Below, piece after piece: positions 6,571 to 15,144 of a stretch of 18,942 bases of DNA. This DNA is from Ignavibacteria bacterium UBA6688 (GTDB lineage: Bacteria; Bacteroidota; Ignavibacteria; UBA10030), in assembly GCA_002454845.1 (NCBI GenBank), contig DKJQ01000050.1, positions 1-18,942 on the forward strand, read 5' to 3'. A program made the translations under genes and the position numbers. The notes under the pieces are model-generated. The model had not been told where the DNA came from. It saw nothing but the letters and a program-made list of their open reading frames with translations, and did no database searches. Every line of letters starts with the position of its first letter. Positions within the stretch are counted from its first letter, which is position 1.

Positions 6571-8595
6571 TTGGCACAACGTCGTCACGGTCTTTCGCTC
6601 TCTCTGCTCTCCCCGATCTTGCTCGTATTGTTTCTTGCACGAACCGATTCTGCGCGTGGCATTCAAGTCCGGGCACCCGGGGACACAACCAGGGCAATCT
6701 TACCGGACACCGCTGGGAGGGACCAGCTCCCCTCCCGTTTCATGCCGAATATCGGGACCATGAATCAGATGACGGACTCCTCTTCCCTGCTTCACAGTTC
6801 GCAATTCATTTGGACAGATGCACAACAAGGCGGGCCCGTCTTACAGTACGTTCCGGGAATATTCCTCCGCGAGCTCGGCGAATCCGGACAACCGTCGCAG
6901 TTCCATGTCGATGGCATCGACGGTCGCGGGATTGCCGTAACGTTGGACGGCCGGCAGTTGAACGACCCATGGACGGGCACGTATGACCTCAACCTTCTTC
7001 CCCTGGAATATATTGAGCAATTCGAACTCGAAACGGGAAGCCGGTCCGGGTTCTATGGCAACAATGCCACCGGAGCTGCCATCAACGCGGTGACACACCA
7101 GTACAACTCCAACAGTCCCATTACGAAAATCCGTTACATGCAGGGACCATTCGAACAGATCCTGACCGACGGCCTCTACACGCAGAATGTTGCCCGGGGG
7201 GTCAACGTTATGCTCGGATTTCAACGGACCGCGAGCGACGGACGGTACGCCAACTCCGAAAACGACGCCTGGAACGTCAGGACACGGGTCCGGTATAACT
7301 ATTCCGACCGGTGGAATTTCTGGATCAGCGATCTCTATGCCCGATCGGTGACCGGAATCAACGGGGGTCTCGACGCGTCTCAGAGCCCATCCCTGTTTGA
7401 TGAAGTTACCGCCGTTGTCAGAACGGAGGACGCTTCACAAACAACGTCCCGCCGGGATGTGACCATGGGGGGTATTGCGAAGCTTTTTGCCGATTCCACC
7501 GCAACCACGAGAGCCTGGCTCTACTACTCGACCATCGACCGCGAATATACGGAAGGGGACGAAGCTCCCGACTCGGTAAGGATTGTCGACAATACGCTCC
7601 TCTCTTTCTGGGGAGCAAAACTGGAGCAACACATCGATCTCGGACACGGCCGGATCACCTTCGGGGGAGAGTACGAGCGCCGTTCTCTGGAAAAGAATCC
7701 CCTGATCCCCTCCGCGACAGACGAGTATGCGGCATTGAAGGCGCAGGCGTCTGTCTCCCCGCTTTCTTTTCTCACCCTCTCCGCCTTCGCCAGAGAAGAA
7801 TTTCTCAGGGAACAAAATGCAATTTCCTTCGGAGCCTCCGCCAGCCTGAGCCTGTCGAACTGGCTCTCGTTCACCGCAGGATACTCCTCGGTCAACCGGT
7901 TCGCAACCATGCAGGAGTATTACTGGCAAACCCCGGCACACACCCACAGCGGCGGCCTCGCGCACGACCATGATACCGAGCAAGCGGGCATGGAACTGCA
8001 CCGGCAGGCGGAGTTGGGAGTACGGTTGCATGCAGAGCCGTTGGCCGATTTCTCTCTCTCCGGATTTCATCGAACCATCGAGGACGCGATCGTCTTTCAA
8101 CCACTTGCGTCGACGGGGATTTTCCCGACCGCAACCGTGGCGGTGCTTCACGAATCGGAAATTCGTGGCATCCACGCCGCCCTTCGTCTCCGGTACTGGA
8201 AAATTGAAGGGCGCGCAGCCGCCACATTTTTGGATCATACGCAAGACCAGGTGGAGGTTCGTCCCGTTCCTTCCATGACGATCCATGCAGAGCTTTCCTA
8301 CCGGGACCTGTTTTTCGAAGGAGCACTGGAGGCAAAGCTCGGAATCCGAGTGAAGTCGCTCAGCTCGAACGATGGCCTGCAGTTCATCCCGCAGCAGTTG
8401 CTCTTCACACAACAATCCGCGGTGCGGCTCGCCGGATGGACGGCTCTCGATCTCTATACTGTCTTCAAATTGGGAGATACCTTCCTGACGGTTGCATGGG
8501 AAAACCCCGTCGATATGAACTACTTGATTACCCCCATTTACCCCATGCCCGGAAGTAATTTCAAGTTCGGGATCAATTGGGTGTTCCTGGATTGA
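6571..8595 (+). CDS. TonB-dependent outer-membrane receptor
   Basis: The protein should be an outer-membrane beta-barrel transporter gated by TonB. I place the start at TTG 6571-6573. This gives 674 aa beginning with a signal peptide (basic RRH, then a hydrophobic stretch about 8-23), with an AGGA 11 nt upstream. The frame is open upstream into ispE from an ATG at 6442, but that part would bury the signal peptide. The plug domain spans about 75-175, with LQYVPGIF, HVDGIDGRG, VTLDGRQLND and a closing YGNNATGAAINAVTH. The rest alternates like barrel strands and ends FKFGINWVFLD, with the usual terminal aromatic displaced by Leu-Asp. A histidine-rich stretch (H457, H459, H465, H467) lies mid-barrel. 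No carboxypeptidase-like domain precedes the plug. The substrate is unknown. Confidence 0.88.
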   Translation: MAQRRHGLSLSLLSPILLVLFLARTDSARGIQVRAPGDTTRAILPDTAGRDQLPSRFMPNIGTMNQMTDSSSLLHSSQFIWTDAQQGGPVLQYVPGIFLRELGESGQPSQFHVDGIDGRGIAVTLDGRQLNDPWTGTYDLNLLPLEYIEQFELETGSRSGFYGNNATGAAINAVTHQYNSNSPITKIRYMQGPFEQILTDGLYTQNVARGVNVMLGFQRTASDGRYANSENDAWNVRTRVRYNYSDRWNFWISDLYARSVTGINGGLDASQSPSLFDEVTAVVRTEDASQTTSRRDVTMGGIAKLFADSTATTRAWLYYSTIDREYTEGDEAPDSVRIVDNTLLSFWGAKLEQHIDLGHGRITFGGEYERRSLEKNPLIPSATDEYAALKAQASVSPLSFLTLSAFAREEFLREQNAISFGASASLSLSNWLSFTAGYSSVNRFATMQEYYWQTPAHTHSGGLAHDHDTEQAGMELHRQAELGVRLHAEPLADFSLSGFHRTIEDAIVFQPLASTGIFPTATVAVLHESEIRGIHAALRLRYWKIEGRAAATFLDHTQDQVEVRPVPSMTIHAELSYRDLFFEGALEAKLGIRVKSLSSNDGLQFIPQQLLFTQQSAVRLAGWTALDLYTVFKLGDTFLTVAWENPVDMNYLITPIYPMPGSNFKFGINWVFLD

Positions 8596-8614
8596 ACACC
8601 ATTCCCGGAAAACC

Positions 8615-9163
8615 ATGAACAACGTGATAACCGTGTTCGGCAGCTCACGGCCGATGGAAGGCGACCCGGAGTACCGTCAGGCGATTGCTGTCGGTGAATC
8701 GCTTGCGAGAGCCGGCTTCACCCTCTGTAACGGCGGGTACGCAGGCACCATGGAGGCGGGGGCTCGGGGAGCGAAAGCGGCCGGAGGGACAACGATCGGC
8801 GTTACGGTCGATCTGTTCTCCCGCAAAGCGAACGGGTGGATCGACCAGGAAATCCGTAAAGGATCACTGGTCGAACGGATTGAGACCCTCGCGTCCCTCG
8901 GGACCGGTTACGTCGTCCTGAAGGGGGGAACGGGGACGCTCCTGGAGTTGGCGTATGTCTGGGAGTTCATCAACAAACGGTTTACGAAAGAAAAGCCCAT
9001 CGTCGTCGTTGGAAGCTTCTGGAGAGGTGTGATTTCCACGTTACGGGAGGAGTTGATGTGGGAAGGGCTGGGGGATTGCACGAAATTCATACACGAGGTG
9101 GCAACTCCGGAGGAATGCGGCGACTATCTTCGAACAGTCCTCGCGAAATCCCCACCGCACTGA
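8615..9163 (+). CDS. LOG-family (Rossmann-fold) nucleotide-binding protein
   Basis: This 182-aa protein has the layout of the LOG/'lysine decarboxylase-like' family, whose characterised members hydrolyse nucleoside 5'-monophosphates to base and ribose-5-phosphate (as in cytokinin activation). Visible are the N-terminal beta strand VITVFGSS, the glycine-rich NGGYAGTMEAGARGAKAAGG (about 39-58), and LKGGTGTLLEL (102-112), which aligns with the family motif PGGxGTxxE with Glu111 in the catalytic position. The motif proline is replaced by Lys103, so the activity cannot be assumed. ATG at 8615 with CCGGAA upstream, 19 bp after the receptor stop. It converges on the GT4 gene with 24 bp between the stops. 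Confidence 0.82.
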   Translation: MNNVITVFGSSRPMEGDPEYRQAIAVGESLARAGFTLCNGGYAGTMEAGARGAKAAGGTTIGVTVDLFSRKANGWIDQEIRKGSLVERIETLASLGTGYVVLKGGTGTLLELAYVWEFINKRFTKEKPIVVVGSFWRGVISTLREELMWEGLGDCTKFIHEVATPEECGDYLRTVLAKSPPH

Positions 9164-9187
9164 AGCTTCGGTGCCTTGACCAGCGGG

Positions 9188-10318
9188 TTACCCGTTGTTT
9201 CTCATTCCGCGCTTCATCGCGATTGCCTGTTCCAAAACGGCGATCATCTTCTGAGCCGAGTCCTCCCACTCAAATGAACGCGCCCACACAAGGGCTTCGT
9301 CTCTCAGCCGGGCACGCAGGTGTTGGTCCCTCAATACCAGGAGTATCTTCTGGGCCAACTGCTCAATGTTGCCGTACTCGTACAACAAACCGGTTTTCTC
9401 ATCCAATACGGAATCCCGTAACCCGGGGACGTCGCTCGCGATCACCGGCACGCCGCACGCATTCGCCTCGATCACGGTCAAGCCCCACCCCTCTTTGGCC
9501 GAACAATTCACCGCGACGTGCATGCGTTGCAGCATCCTGACAGCTTCCGCCTTCCCGGCGTACCCCGTAAACTCCACGGCATCCTTCATTCCGAGTTCGG
9601 CGCTCAGCGTCTCCAGGGCGGGCCGGTAATCCCCTTCCCCGACGATCTTTAAGCGCGCCTCCGGAATTTCCATCCGGACCACTTGAAAAGCCCTGAGGAG
9701 ATGATCTACACCTTTGTACTTTTTCAACCTTCCCAGGTGACCGATGACCGGGGGACCGGTGGGAATTTCTGCCAAAGGTTGGTACACGGAGTGATCGACA
9801 CAATTGTGGACGATACTGATGGACGCTTCCTTGAACCCCAACCCGGTCAATTCCTGCCGGGTGCTTTCGGACACAACGGCAATCGGCGTATTCCGGTACA
9901 CCCTGAGGGCCAGCCGTTCTGCCATCGCCACATAGGCAGCCGCCGGGAACGGGGCCTCCAGAAAGATGCTCCTGCCAAACAGGTGATGAACGATCCCCAC
10001 CAGCGGTTCCGAGACGAAACAGGGAGTATAGAAAGGAATTTTGTTCAGATCGTCCACCACCACATCGAACCCTTCACGCGAAAACCGGGTGAAGTATTGG
10101 AACGGAACGAGGAAGTTGAAGACTTTCCTCCCTCCCTGGCGAATCACGCGCAGGCCGTCAATCCATTCCTCAGTGGCCGCTCCCGGGAATGATGAACAAA
10201 AAAGGGTCACAGCATGACCCCTCGAAACGATCCTCTTAAAGATTTCATGGAGATGGACTTCCGCCCCACCCCCCTGGGGGTTCCTGATGTCCTGCCAATT
10301 CAAGACGAGGATTTTCAT
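9188..10318 (-). CDS. Glycosyltransferase, GT4-like (GT-B fold)
   Basis: A 376-aa cytoplasmic glycosyltransferase. The N-terminal acceptor half opens with NWQDIRNPQGGGAEVH (7-22), the glycine-rich loop typical of GT4 enzymes. The donor half has GHLGRLKKYKGVDHLL, KIVGEGDY and the EGWGLTVIEANACGVPVIAS block with the EX7E pair that binds the nucleotide-sugar. Sugar and acceptor cannot be deduced. ATG at 10316-10318, 6 bp after the methyltransferase stop, so it is the last gene of the three-gene set. Its C-terminus converges with the LOG gene. A role in building a surface or protein-linked glycan is inferred from the neighbouring DUF2723 gene. Confidence 0.92.
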   Translation of the reverse strand: MKILVLNWQDIRNPQGGGAEVHLHEIFKRIVSRGHAVTLFCSSFPGAATEEWIDGLRVIRQGGRKVFNFLVPFQYFTRFSREGFDVVVDDLNKIPFYTPCFVSEPLVGIVHHLFGRSIFLEAPFPAAAYVAMAERLALRVYRNTPIAVVSESTRQELTGLGFKEASISIVHNCVDHSVYQPLAEIPTGPPVIGHLGRLKKYKGVDHLLRAFQVVRMEIPEARLKIVGEGDYRPALETLSAELGMKDAVEFTGYAGKAEAVRMLQRMHVAVNCSAKEGWGLTVIEANACGVPVIASDVPGLRDSVLDEKTGLLYEYGNIEQLAQKILLVLRDQHLRARLRDEALVWARSFEWEDSAQKMIAVLEQAIAMKRGMRNNG

Positions 10319-10324
10319 CCTAGT

Positions 10325-11119
10325 TCACCTTTTTTGGCCGATGACACCGATCGAAATGCCTGTGTACCGGGAAAGAATCGTCGGAAGAAGAAGAGCCCTG
10401 ATGCGGGCACGTATGAGCGAGAAGGGTTTGAGGTTCAGGTAGAGAGGAAGAGTGATGCCCGCTTTCTTCAGAACTTCGCGCAGAACGCGGTAGAAAAAGC
10501 CCGGCATCATCCATTCGCCGTAGGAATGAACCGGCACAAGACCGAGTGAACGGAAGATATTTCGGAGTTCGGGCGTTGAGAACGAGCGTTCCCATCCTGC
10601 GAACCACTGGTTCATAGCGATAAGGAGATGCTTCGCGAGTGTGTAAAGATGGTAGCGTTGAGGGACATCCACCAGCAAATATCCGCCGGACTTGATAACG
10701 CGGATATTTTCCCGGAGCAACGCCTCGGCCTGCGGCCTGCGAAAGTGTTCGAGCAAACCCTGGTGAAAGACCACATCGAAGGAACCATCGCGGAACGGAA
10801 GGCAGAATGTATCGCCTCCAAGGATGATCACATCGTATCCGGCCCCGACTGCAATGCGTTTGAGAATGCGAAGCGAGTTCTCGGCGTAATCAAGTTGGTA
10901 CACGACGGCCCCGCGTTCCACAAGGGGGAAGCTGTCCCTCCCCGTGCCTGCCCCGATCTCCAGGATCCGTTTCCCCCGCAGGTCGGTGACCGCCAGAAGG
11001 TTGCGGACTATCCTATCGGCATTCGAATAGACCTCCTGCACATCCTGCTTCTCATCCCAAAACGTCTCCCAGTGCTCCCGACGCGACTCCTTGATACCGG
11101 ATTGCTCTGCCGGGTTCAT
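10325..11119 (-). CDS. Class I SAM-dependent methyltransferase
   Basis: The 264-aa protein has the Methyltransf_11-type core: motif I LEIGAGTG at 53-60, the acidic residue of motif II in QLDYAE (Asp77), GDTFCLPF, then SFDVVFHQGLLEHF, and a post-core IKSGGYLLVDVPQRYH strand. The C-terminal 80 residues are rich in hydrophobic and basic residues (for example RARIRALLLP) and might contact the membrane. Its ATG directly follows the TAA of the DUF2723 gene (TAAATG), with AGGGGAGA as Shine-Dalgarno inside that gene's end. The substrate is unknown; a lipid-linked or glycan intermediate is suggested by position only. Confidence 0.9.
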   Translation of the reverse strand: MNPAEQSGIKESRREHWETFWDEKQDVQEVYSNADRIVRNLLAVTDLRGKRILEIGAGTGRDSFPLVERGAVVYQLDYAENSLRILKRIAVGAGYDVIILGGDTFCLPFRDGSFDVVFHQGLLEHFRRPQAEALLRENIRVIKSGGYLLVDVPQRYHLYTLAKHLLIAMNQWFAGWERSFSTPELRNIFRSLGLVPVHSYGEWMMPGFFYRVLREVLKKAGITLPLYLNLKPFSLIRARIRALLLPTILSRYTGISIGVIGQKR

Positions 11120-13864
11120 TTATCTCCCCTGTGACGGGGGCTTCACGGAGGCGAGACTGTCCGTCCGGTGGGCGTTGGCTCGTTCCACCTCAATCTGTCC
11201 CCGCAATTGACCGATCACCTGATCGATTCCCTGTTCCCGCGCATAGACGGCACGGATGACGTCGACCAGCTTTAACGCCTCATCGTACATGGCAAGGCTC
11301 TGGTATGTCTGCAGGAGGATAATGTAGGGGTTATCGAAGGAGAGGGGATCGGCGGGTCCGCGTTCGACCACCGGTTTCAGATCTTCAACGATCTCAAACG
11401 AAAGCTCCCGGAACTTCGCGGAATCACCCGCCACGTTATAGAAATTGGCAATGTACGCTTTCGTCCGGTAATCCATGGAGATCACCTTGCGGGGGATGAC
11501 CTCCTCCAGCCGGTCCATCACTTCCGTAACCTTCGAAGGCTGGTTCCTGGCATTCATATAATGGAGGCTGAGAATGATGAACGCCTGGCGATAATTGGCC
11601 ATCAGGCGTCGAACGTCTTCGTCAAAATAGGTGGACGGATTTTGCAGTCCACGCCACAGGTATCCTGAAGCCGGGGTTAAGGAGGCATCCTCCCTGTCGG
11701 AGAACAGGTTCGCCCGCATCTTGTCCTCATCCACATTCGCCCAGTAGGCCGTTCCCCGGAGCGGTGTAAGCTTGAACGCCAGTCCCTCGAGCCGCATGAA
11801 ATCGCGCAGGCCTATCTGACCGTCCGGTGCAACGGTCATCGCAAAATAGACCGGGCGTTGCCATGCCGAGGTACGGACGATATCGTATACCATGATATCC
11901 TGCGTCCGGATTGCCTTCACCGTACCAAACTCAAGAGTATGCGGCATCGTGAACCGCAGCGTGCCGGATCGTTGAATCGAAGAATCCAACACGGTGCCCG
12001 CCGTCCCTTCCATGCTGTACATCTGAACAACCTCTCTGGGGACAGGTAACTCGATGACCTGCGATTCGAACGGGACAGGGGCAATGCGGGCGATATCGAC
12101 ATCGGAGATGCTGATCGGGACTTTCTTCGCTCCGTACGGTTCGTTATGCTTCAGCTGCCGGATGTACCAGTCCGTGTTGAGCAGACTAAGGTTCACGACA
12201 CGGATATCACGGCGCACTCCCTCGACATCCTGCAGGTACCACAGGGGAAAGGTGTCGTTATCGCCATTGGTGAAGAGGATGGCATCCTGGTCACAGCTTT
12301 GCAGCAGGTTGTAGGAATAATCCCAGGCGACATAATTGCCTGCCCGGTTCGCCTCGTGGAAGTTCGTCCGCGCCATGTTAAAAGGGACGAATAAGAAAGC
12401 AAGCGCGAGGACGGCATAACTGGTAAAAGCCTGGTTTCCCGATCCTCTGAGCGTCTCCCGGAGAAGATCGATCATGCCGAGGATCCCCATCCCGATCCAC
12501 ATGGCAAAAATGAAAAACGACCCGACATAGAAGTAATCGCGTTCCCGGGGTTGCGGTTCTTGCATATTGAAATAGACCACGAGGGCGAGACCCAAGACGA
12601 GGAAAAAGGTCGTCGCGACAAGCGCCATCTTCGGATCCCTTTTCCAATGTGTATAGGCACCGAATAAACCGAGGAACAGGGGAATCCCATAGAGCTGATT
12701 CCACCGCACGCCCGCCTCCTTCCAATCCCCTTCCACCCCGACAAAGTTCCACCCAAAGTACCGAAAGTACATGTGGTTCAACTGGAAACGCCAGAAGTAA
12801 TCGAAATCACTCGTATAGCGCTGATGCGCCGCGCGCTGCTCCGGCTCATTGACATTCCATCGCCGATCCATTAATGGAGCCGTTCCATATTGCTCGCGGT
12901 TCAAATAGGAAACCAAACGGCCCATCGTGCTGGGGTCGTTCTCGTTCATCGGCGGGTTGGCATTCGCGCGAATGTAGACCATCGTGTAGGTGGAGTACCC
13001 CAGGACAATAAAGAGAAAAGAGAGCAGCGCCACGTTCAGCGTTCTGTTGTGGGTCTTGATCGAATGATAGACTCCGTATGCGGCCCCGAGCAACAGTGCA
13101 ATCGGTATAAAGCTGATCAGGTTGCTTCGCTTTCCGCCGAACTCACCGTCAAGCAGCGAGGGAAATTCCTTGACAATCCCCGGATAGATGATGGCGAACA
13201 CCACCACGGCCACCGCACCGAACTTGAGAAAGGAATTCATGGAAAACTCGTACCGCCTGAAATAAACGAGAAGCATAACTCCAAACAATGCGAGGATGGC
13301 AAGAAGGTGAACCCCGACGGCAAGTCCCAGCAAATAGGCGATCAAAATCAGGTAAACATCGCTCCGCTCCCAATCGGCCCGTTCATACCAGCGCAACCCG
13401 AGCCAGAGAATCGAACTCACAAACAGCATGCTCAGGCCGTACACTTCAGCCTCCACGGCGTTGAACCAGAACGTCTTGCTGAACGCCAGTGAGAGGGCTC
13501 CAATGGCAGACGACCCGTACAGAACGATCCGATCGTAGGTCGTTTCCGGCTTCCCCCGCCACAACATCATGAACCTCGTGCCTATCAAGTACAGGAACAG
13601 TACCGACAGCGCGCTTGACAGCGCGGAAATGAAGTGCATCCTGACCGCTATATCCGCAACGAAGGGAACCATGCTGAAGATACGCGCGACGAGGAGAAAG
13701 AGAGGCGCGCCGGGGGGATGGGGAACCTGCATCAAATAGGCTGCCGCCGCAAACTCACCCACATCCCAGAAAACGACGGTCGGCGAAAGCGTAAAACTAT
13801 ATGTCAGGATCGAAATCCCAAAAACCACAAGGGCGACAATCCGGTTGATCTTCTTGTGTTCCAT
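11120..13864 (-). CDS. DUF2723 integral-membrane protein, TMEM260-like candidate protein O-glycosyltransferase
   Basis: The 914-aa protein has about 11-13 hydrophobic helices in its first 520 residues and a soluble, probably periplasmic, C-terminal half. It carries the hallmarks of DUF2723: WDVGEFAAAAYLMQVPHPPG at about 33-52 (acidic Asp34 and Glu37 in the first extracytoplasmic loop), MQEPQPRERDYFYVGSF before the last helices, and NGDNDTFPLWYLQDVEGV followed by VNLSLLNTDWYI. The human relative TMEM260 is a protein O-mannosyltransferase (CAZy GT117); bacterial members are mostly uncharacterised. The C-terminal 130 residues look like TPR-type helical pairs. ATG at 13862-13864 with AGAGGA 4 nt upstream. 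It heads a tight set with the methyltransferase and the GT4 gene. Family assignment is secure, activity inferred. Confidence 0.9.
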   Translation of the reverse strand: MEHKKINRIVALVVFGISILTYSFTLSPTVVFWDVGEFAAAAYLMQVPHPPGAPLFLLVARIFSMVPFVADIAVRMHFISALSSALSVLFLYLIGTRFMMLWRGKPETTYDRIVLYGSSAIGALSLAFSKTFWFNAVEAEVYGLSMLFVSSILWLGLRWYERADWERSDVYLILIAYLLGLAVGVHLLAILALFGVMLLVYFRRYEFSMNSFLKFGAVAVVVFAIIYPGIVKEFPSLLDGEFGGKRSNLISFIPIALLLGAAYGVYHSIKTHNRTLNVALLSFLFIVLGYSTYTMVYIRANANPPMNENDPSTMGRLVSYLNREQYGTAPLMDRRWNVNEPEQRAAHQRYTSDFDYFWRFQLNHMYFRYFGWNFVGVEGDWKEAGVRWNQLYGIPLFLGLFGAYTHWKRDPKMALVATTFFLVLGLALVVYFNMQEPQPRERDYFYVGSFFIFAMWIGMGILGMIDLLRETLRGSGNQAFTSYAVLALAFLFVPFNMARTNFHEANRAGNYVAWDYSYNLLQSCDQDAILFTNGDNDTFPLWYLQDVEGVRRDIRVVNLSLLNTDWYIRQLKHNEPYGAKKVPISISDVDIARIAPVPFESQVIELPVPREVVQMYSMEGTAGTVLDSSIQRSGTLRFTMPHTLEFGTVKAIRTQDIMVYDIVRTSAWQRPVYFAMTVAPDGQIGLRDFMRLEGLAFKLTPLRGTAYWANVDEDKMRANLFSDREDASLTPASGYLWRGLQNPSTYFDEDVRRLMANYRQAFIILSLHYMNARNQPSKVTEVMDRLEEVIPRKVISMDYRTKAYIANFYNVAGDSAKFRELSFEIVEDLKPVVERGPADPLSFDNPYIILLQTYQSLAMYDEALKLVDVIRAVYAREQGIDQVIGQLRGQIEVERANAHRTDSLASVKPPSQGR

Positions 13865-13896
13865 TCATTCCTCTGTTCTTGATGAAAAACCTGCAC

Positions 13897-13925
13897 AATC
13901 TAAAATGAAAAGGGGTGAACTGCAA
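13897..13925 (-). promoter_or_regulatory. Candidate promoter for the DUF2723-methyltransferase-GT4 operon
   Basis: In the 95-bp gap after hemW, the minus strand has TTGCAG at 13920-13925, a 17-bp spacer, and TAGATT at 13897-13902. A start near 13890 would leave a leader of about 26 nt carrying the AGAGGA Shine-Dalgarno. The gap is AT-rich compared with its surroundings and shows no convincing terminator hairpin for hemW, so read-through from the lepA operon remains possible. Confidence 0.45.
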
Positions 13926-13959
13926 TATGAATCAGCGGCGGCCCGGACTCATTCCTTCT

Positions 13960-15141
13960 TTACCGGAGAGAAAGACAGATCTCGTCGCAGAGAAGATATC
14001 CTTTGGGGGTGAGCCTCAGCCGTTCGCCCTCAAGAACAGCAAGGTTCTTCCGCTCCAGCTCCGCAATCCGGGCACGATGCTCATCGAAAAATCCCGCCCC
14101 ATAGCGTTTCCGGAAGCCCGCAACGTCGATCCCATCGGCCCGAAGACCCAGCAGGATCGCTTCATCGATCAACTGGGAGGAAACGAGTGTCTCTTCGCCG
14201 GCGAGCGGCAGGGTTCCGTGCTCCACTCTCTCGGAATACCCAACGACGTTCGAGATGTTCCACCACCGCTTCGCGCTCCGGATGAGTTGATCATCCGACC
14301 AAAATGAATGAGCGGAAGGGCCGAAGCCAAGGTAATTGGAGTGGTTCCAGTAGTTGGCGTTGTGGCGTGATCTGAATCCCGGCTGCGCAAAATTCGACAC
14401 CTCATACTGTTCAAACCCATGCCGGGCCAGGACATCCATCGTCATTTCGTAAAGGGTTGCATCGTCCTCAGCGTTGAGGGTGGACACTTGCTTGCTCTCC
14501 ACCATCCGAAACAAGGGCGTATTTGGCTCAACGATCAGGCTGTAGCACGACATATGGGTCGGCCTCAACCCGACAGCCTGCTCAAGGTTTGATCGCCATC
14601 GAGCAGGGGTCTGCGAAGGAAGAGCAAAAATCAGGTCGAAGCTGACATTCTCAAAACCGGCGTCATACGCATCGCGGACACACTGCTTCGCCTGGTCGGA
14701 AGAATGGATCCGGCTCAGGAATTTCAAATCGTCGTCATGGAACGATTGGATTCCCATGCTGAGCCTGTTCACTCCGGCCGCGCGGAATTCCTTGAGCTTT
14801 CGACGATCCACAGTCCCGGGATTCGTCTCCAGCGTAATTTCCGCTCCCGGTTCAATAGGGAACGAACGCGAAAGGGTGTCCAGAATCTCCGCAATATTGG
14901 ACGGAGAAAGGAGCGACGGTGTTCCCCCTCCGAAAAAGATCGTCTCGTAGGAAACGTGAAAGCGTTCCTCCCCGGCCCGCAAGGCAACCTCCCCTTTGAT
15001 GGCACGGAGAAAGCGTTCTACGAGACCGTGATGTTCAGACGGACTCTCTTTCGGAGCGATCGAATAGAAATCACAGTAGATACATTTGTGCTCGCAAAAC
15101 GGAATATGGAGATAGAGACTTGCCATCGAAGGTTGTTTCAT
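13960..15141 (-). CDS. hemW: HemW, radical-SAM haem chaperone
   Basis: This 393-aa radical-SAM protein belongs to the HemN/HemW family. The cluster motif is CEHKCIYC (Cys16, Cys20, Cys23) followed by DFYS. It lacks the fourth cysteine of genuine coproporphyrinogen dehydrogenase HemN (CxxxCxxCxC), which places it with HemW, a haem-binding protein implicated in haem insertion into respiratory enzymes. Other motifs are GGGTPS (71-76), ETNPGT, NRLSMGIQSF, GLRPTHMSCYSL, NYWNHSNYLGFGPSAHSF and a HemN_C-like C-terminus. ATG at 15139-15141 lies 3 bp after the stop of the upstream signal peptidase gene, without a clear Shine-Dalgarno, so it is probably coupled. The lepA-lepB-hemW neighbourhood is common in bacteria. 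Confidence 0.93.
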   Translation of the reverse strand: MKQPSMASLYLHIPFCEHKCIYCDFYSIAPKESPSEHHGLVERFLRAIKGEVALRAGEERFHVSYETIFFGGGTPSLLSPSNIAEILDTLSRSFPIEPGAEITLETNPGTVDRRKLKEFRAAGVNRLSMGIQSFHDDDLKFLSRIHSSDQAKQCVRDAYDAGFENVSFDLIFALPSQTPARWRSNLEQAVGLRPTHMSCYSLIVEPNTPLFRMVESKQVSTLNAEDDATLYEMTMDVLARHGFEQYEVSNFAQPGFRSRHNANYWNHSNYLGFGPSAHSFWSDDQLIRSAKRWWNISNVVGYSERVEHGTLPLAGEETLVSSQLIDEAILLGLRADGIDVAGFRKRYGAGFFDEHRARIAELERKNLAVLEGERLRLTPKGYLLCDEICLSLR

Positions 15142-15144
15142 TGC

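Noticed and set aside
7435..8622. 395-codon minus-strand open frame opposite the TonB-dependent receptor
   Set aside because: The plus-strand receptor has signal peptide, plug and barrel features; the reverse product is cysteine- and arginine-rich without motifs.
9184..9194. CGGGTTACCCG inverted repeat followed by a T-rich stretch between the convergent LOG and GT4 genes, a possible terminator
   Set aside because: The stem is only 4-5 bp with a very small loop and overlaps the GT4 stop; the T tract is interrupted. Too weak to call.
13865..13959. Searched the gap between hemW and the DUF2723 gene for a small RNA or riboswitch
   Set aside because: Only 95 bp, with a promoter-like pair and a Shine-Dalgarno but no stable hairpin or known aptamer pattern.
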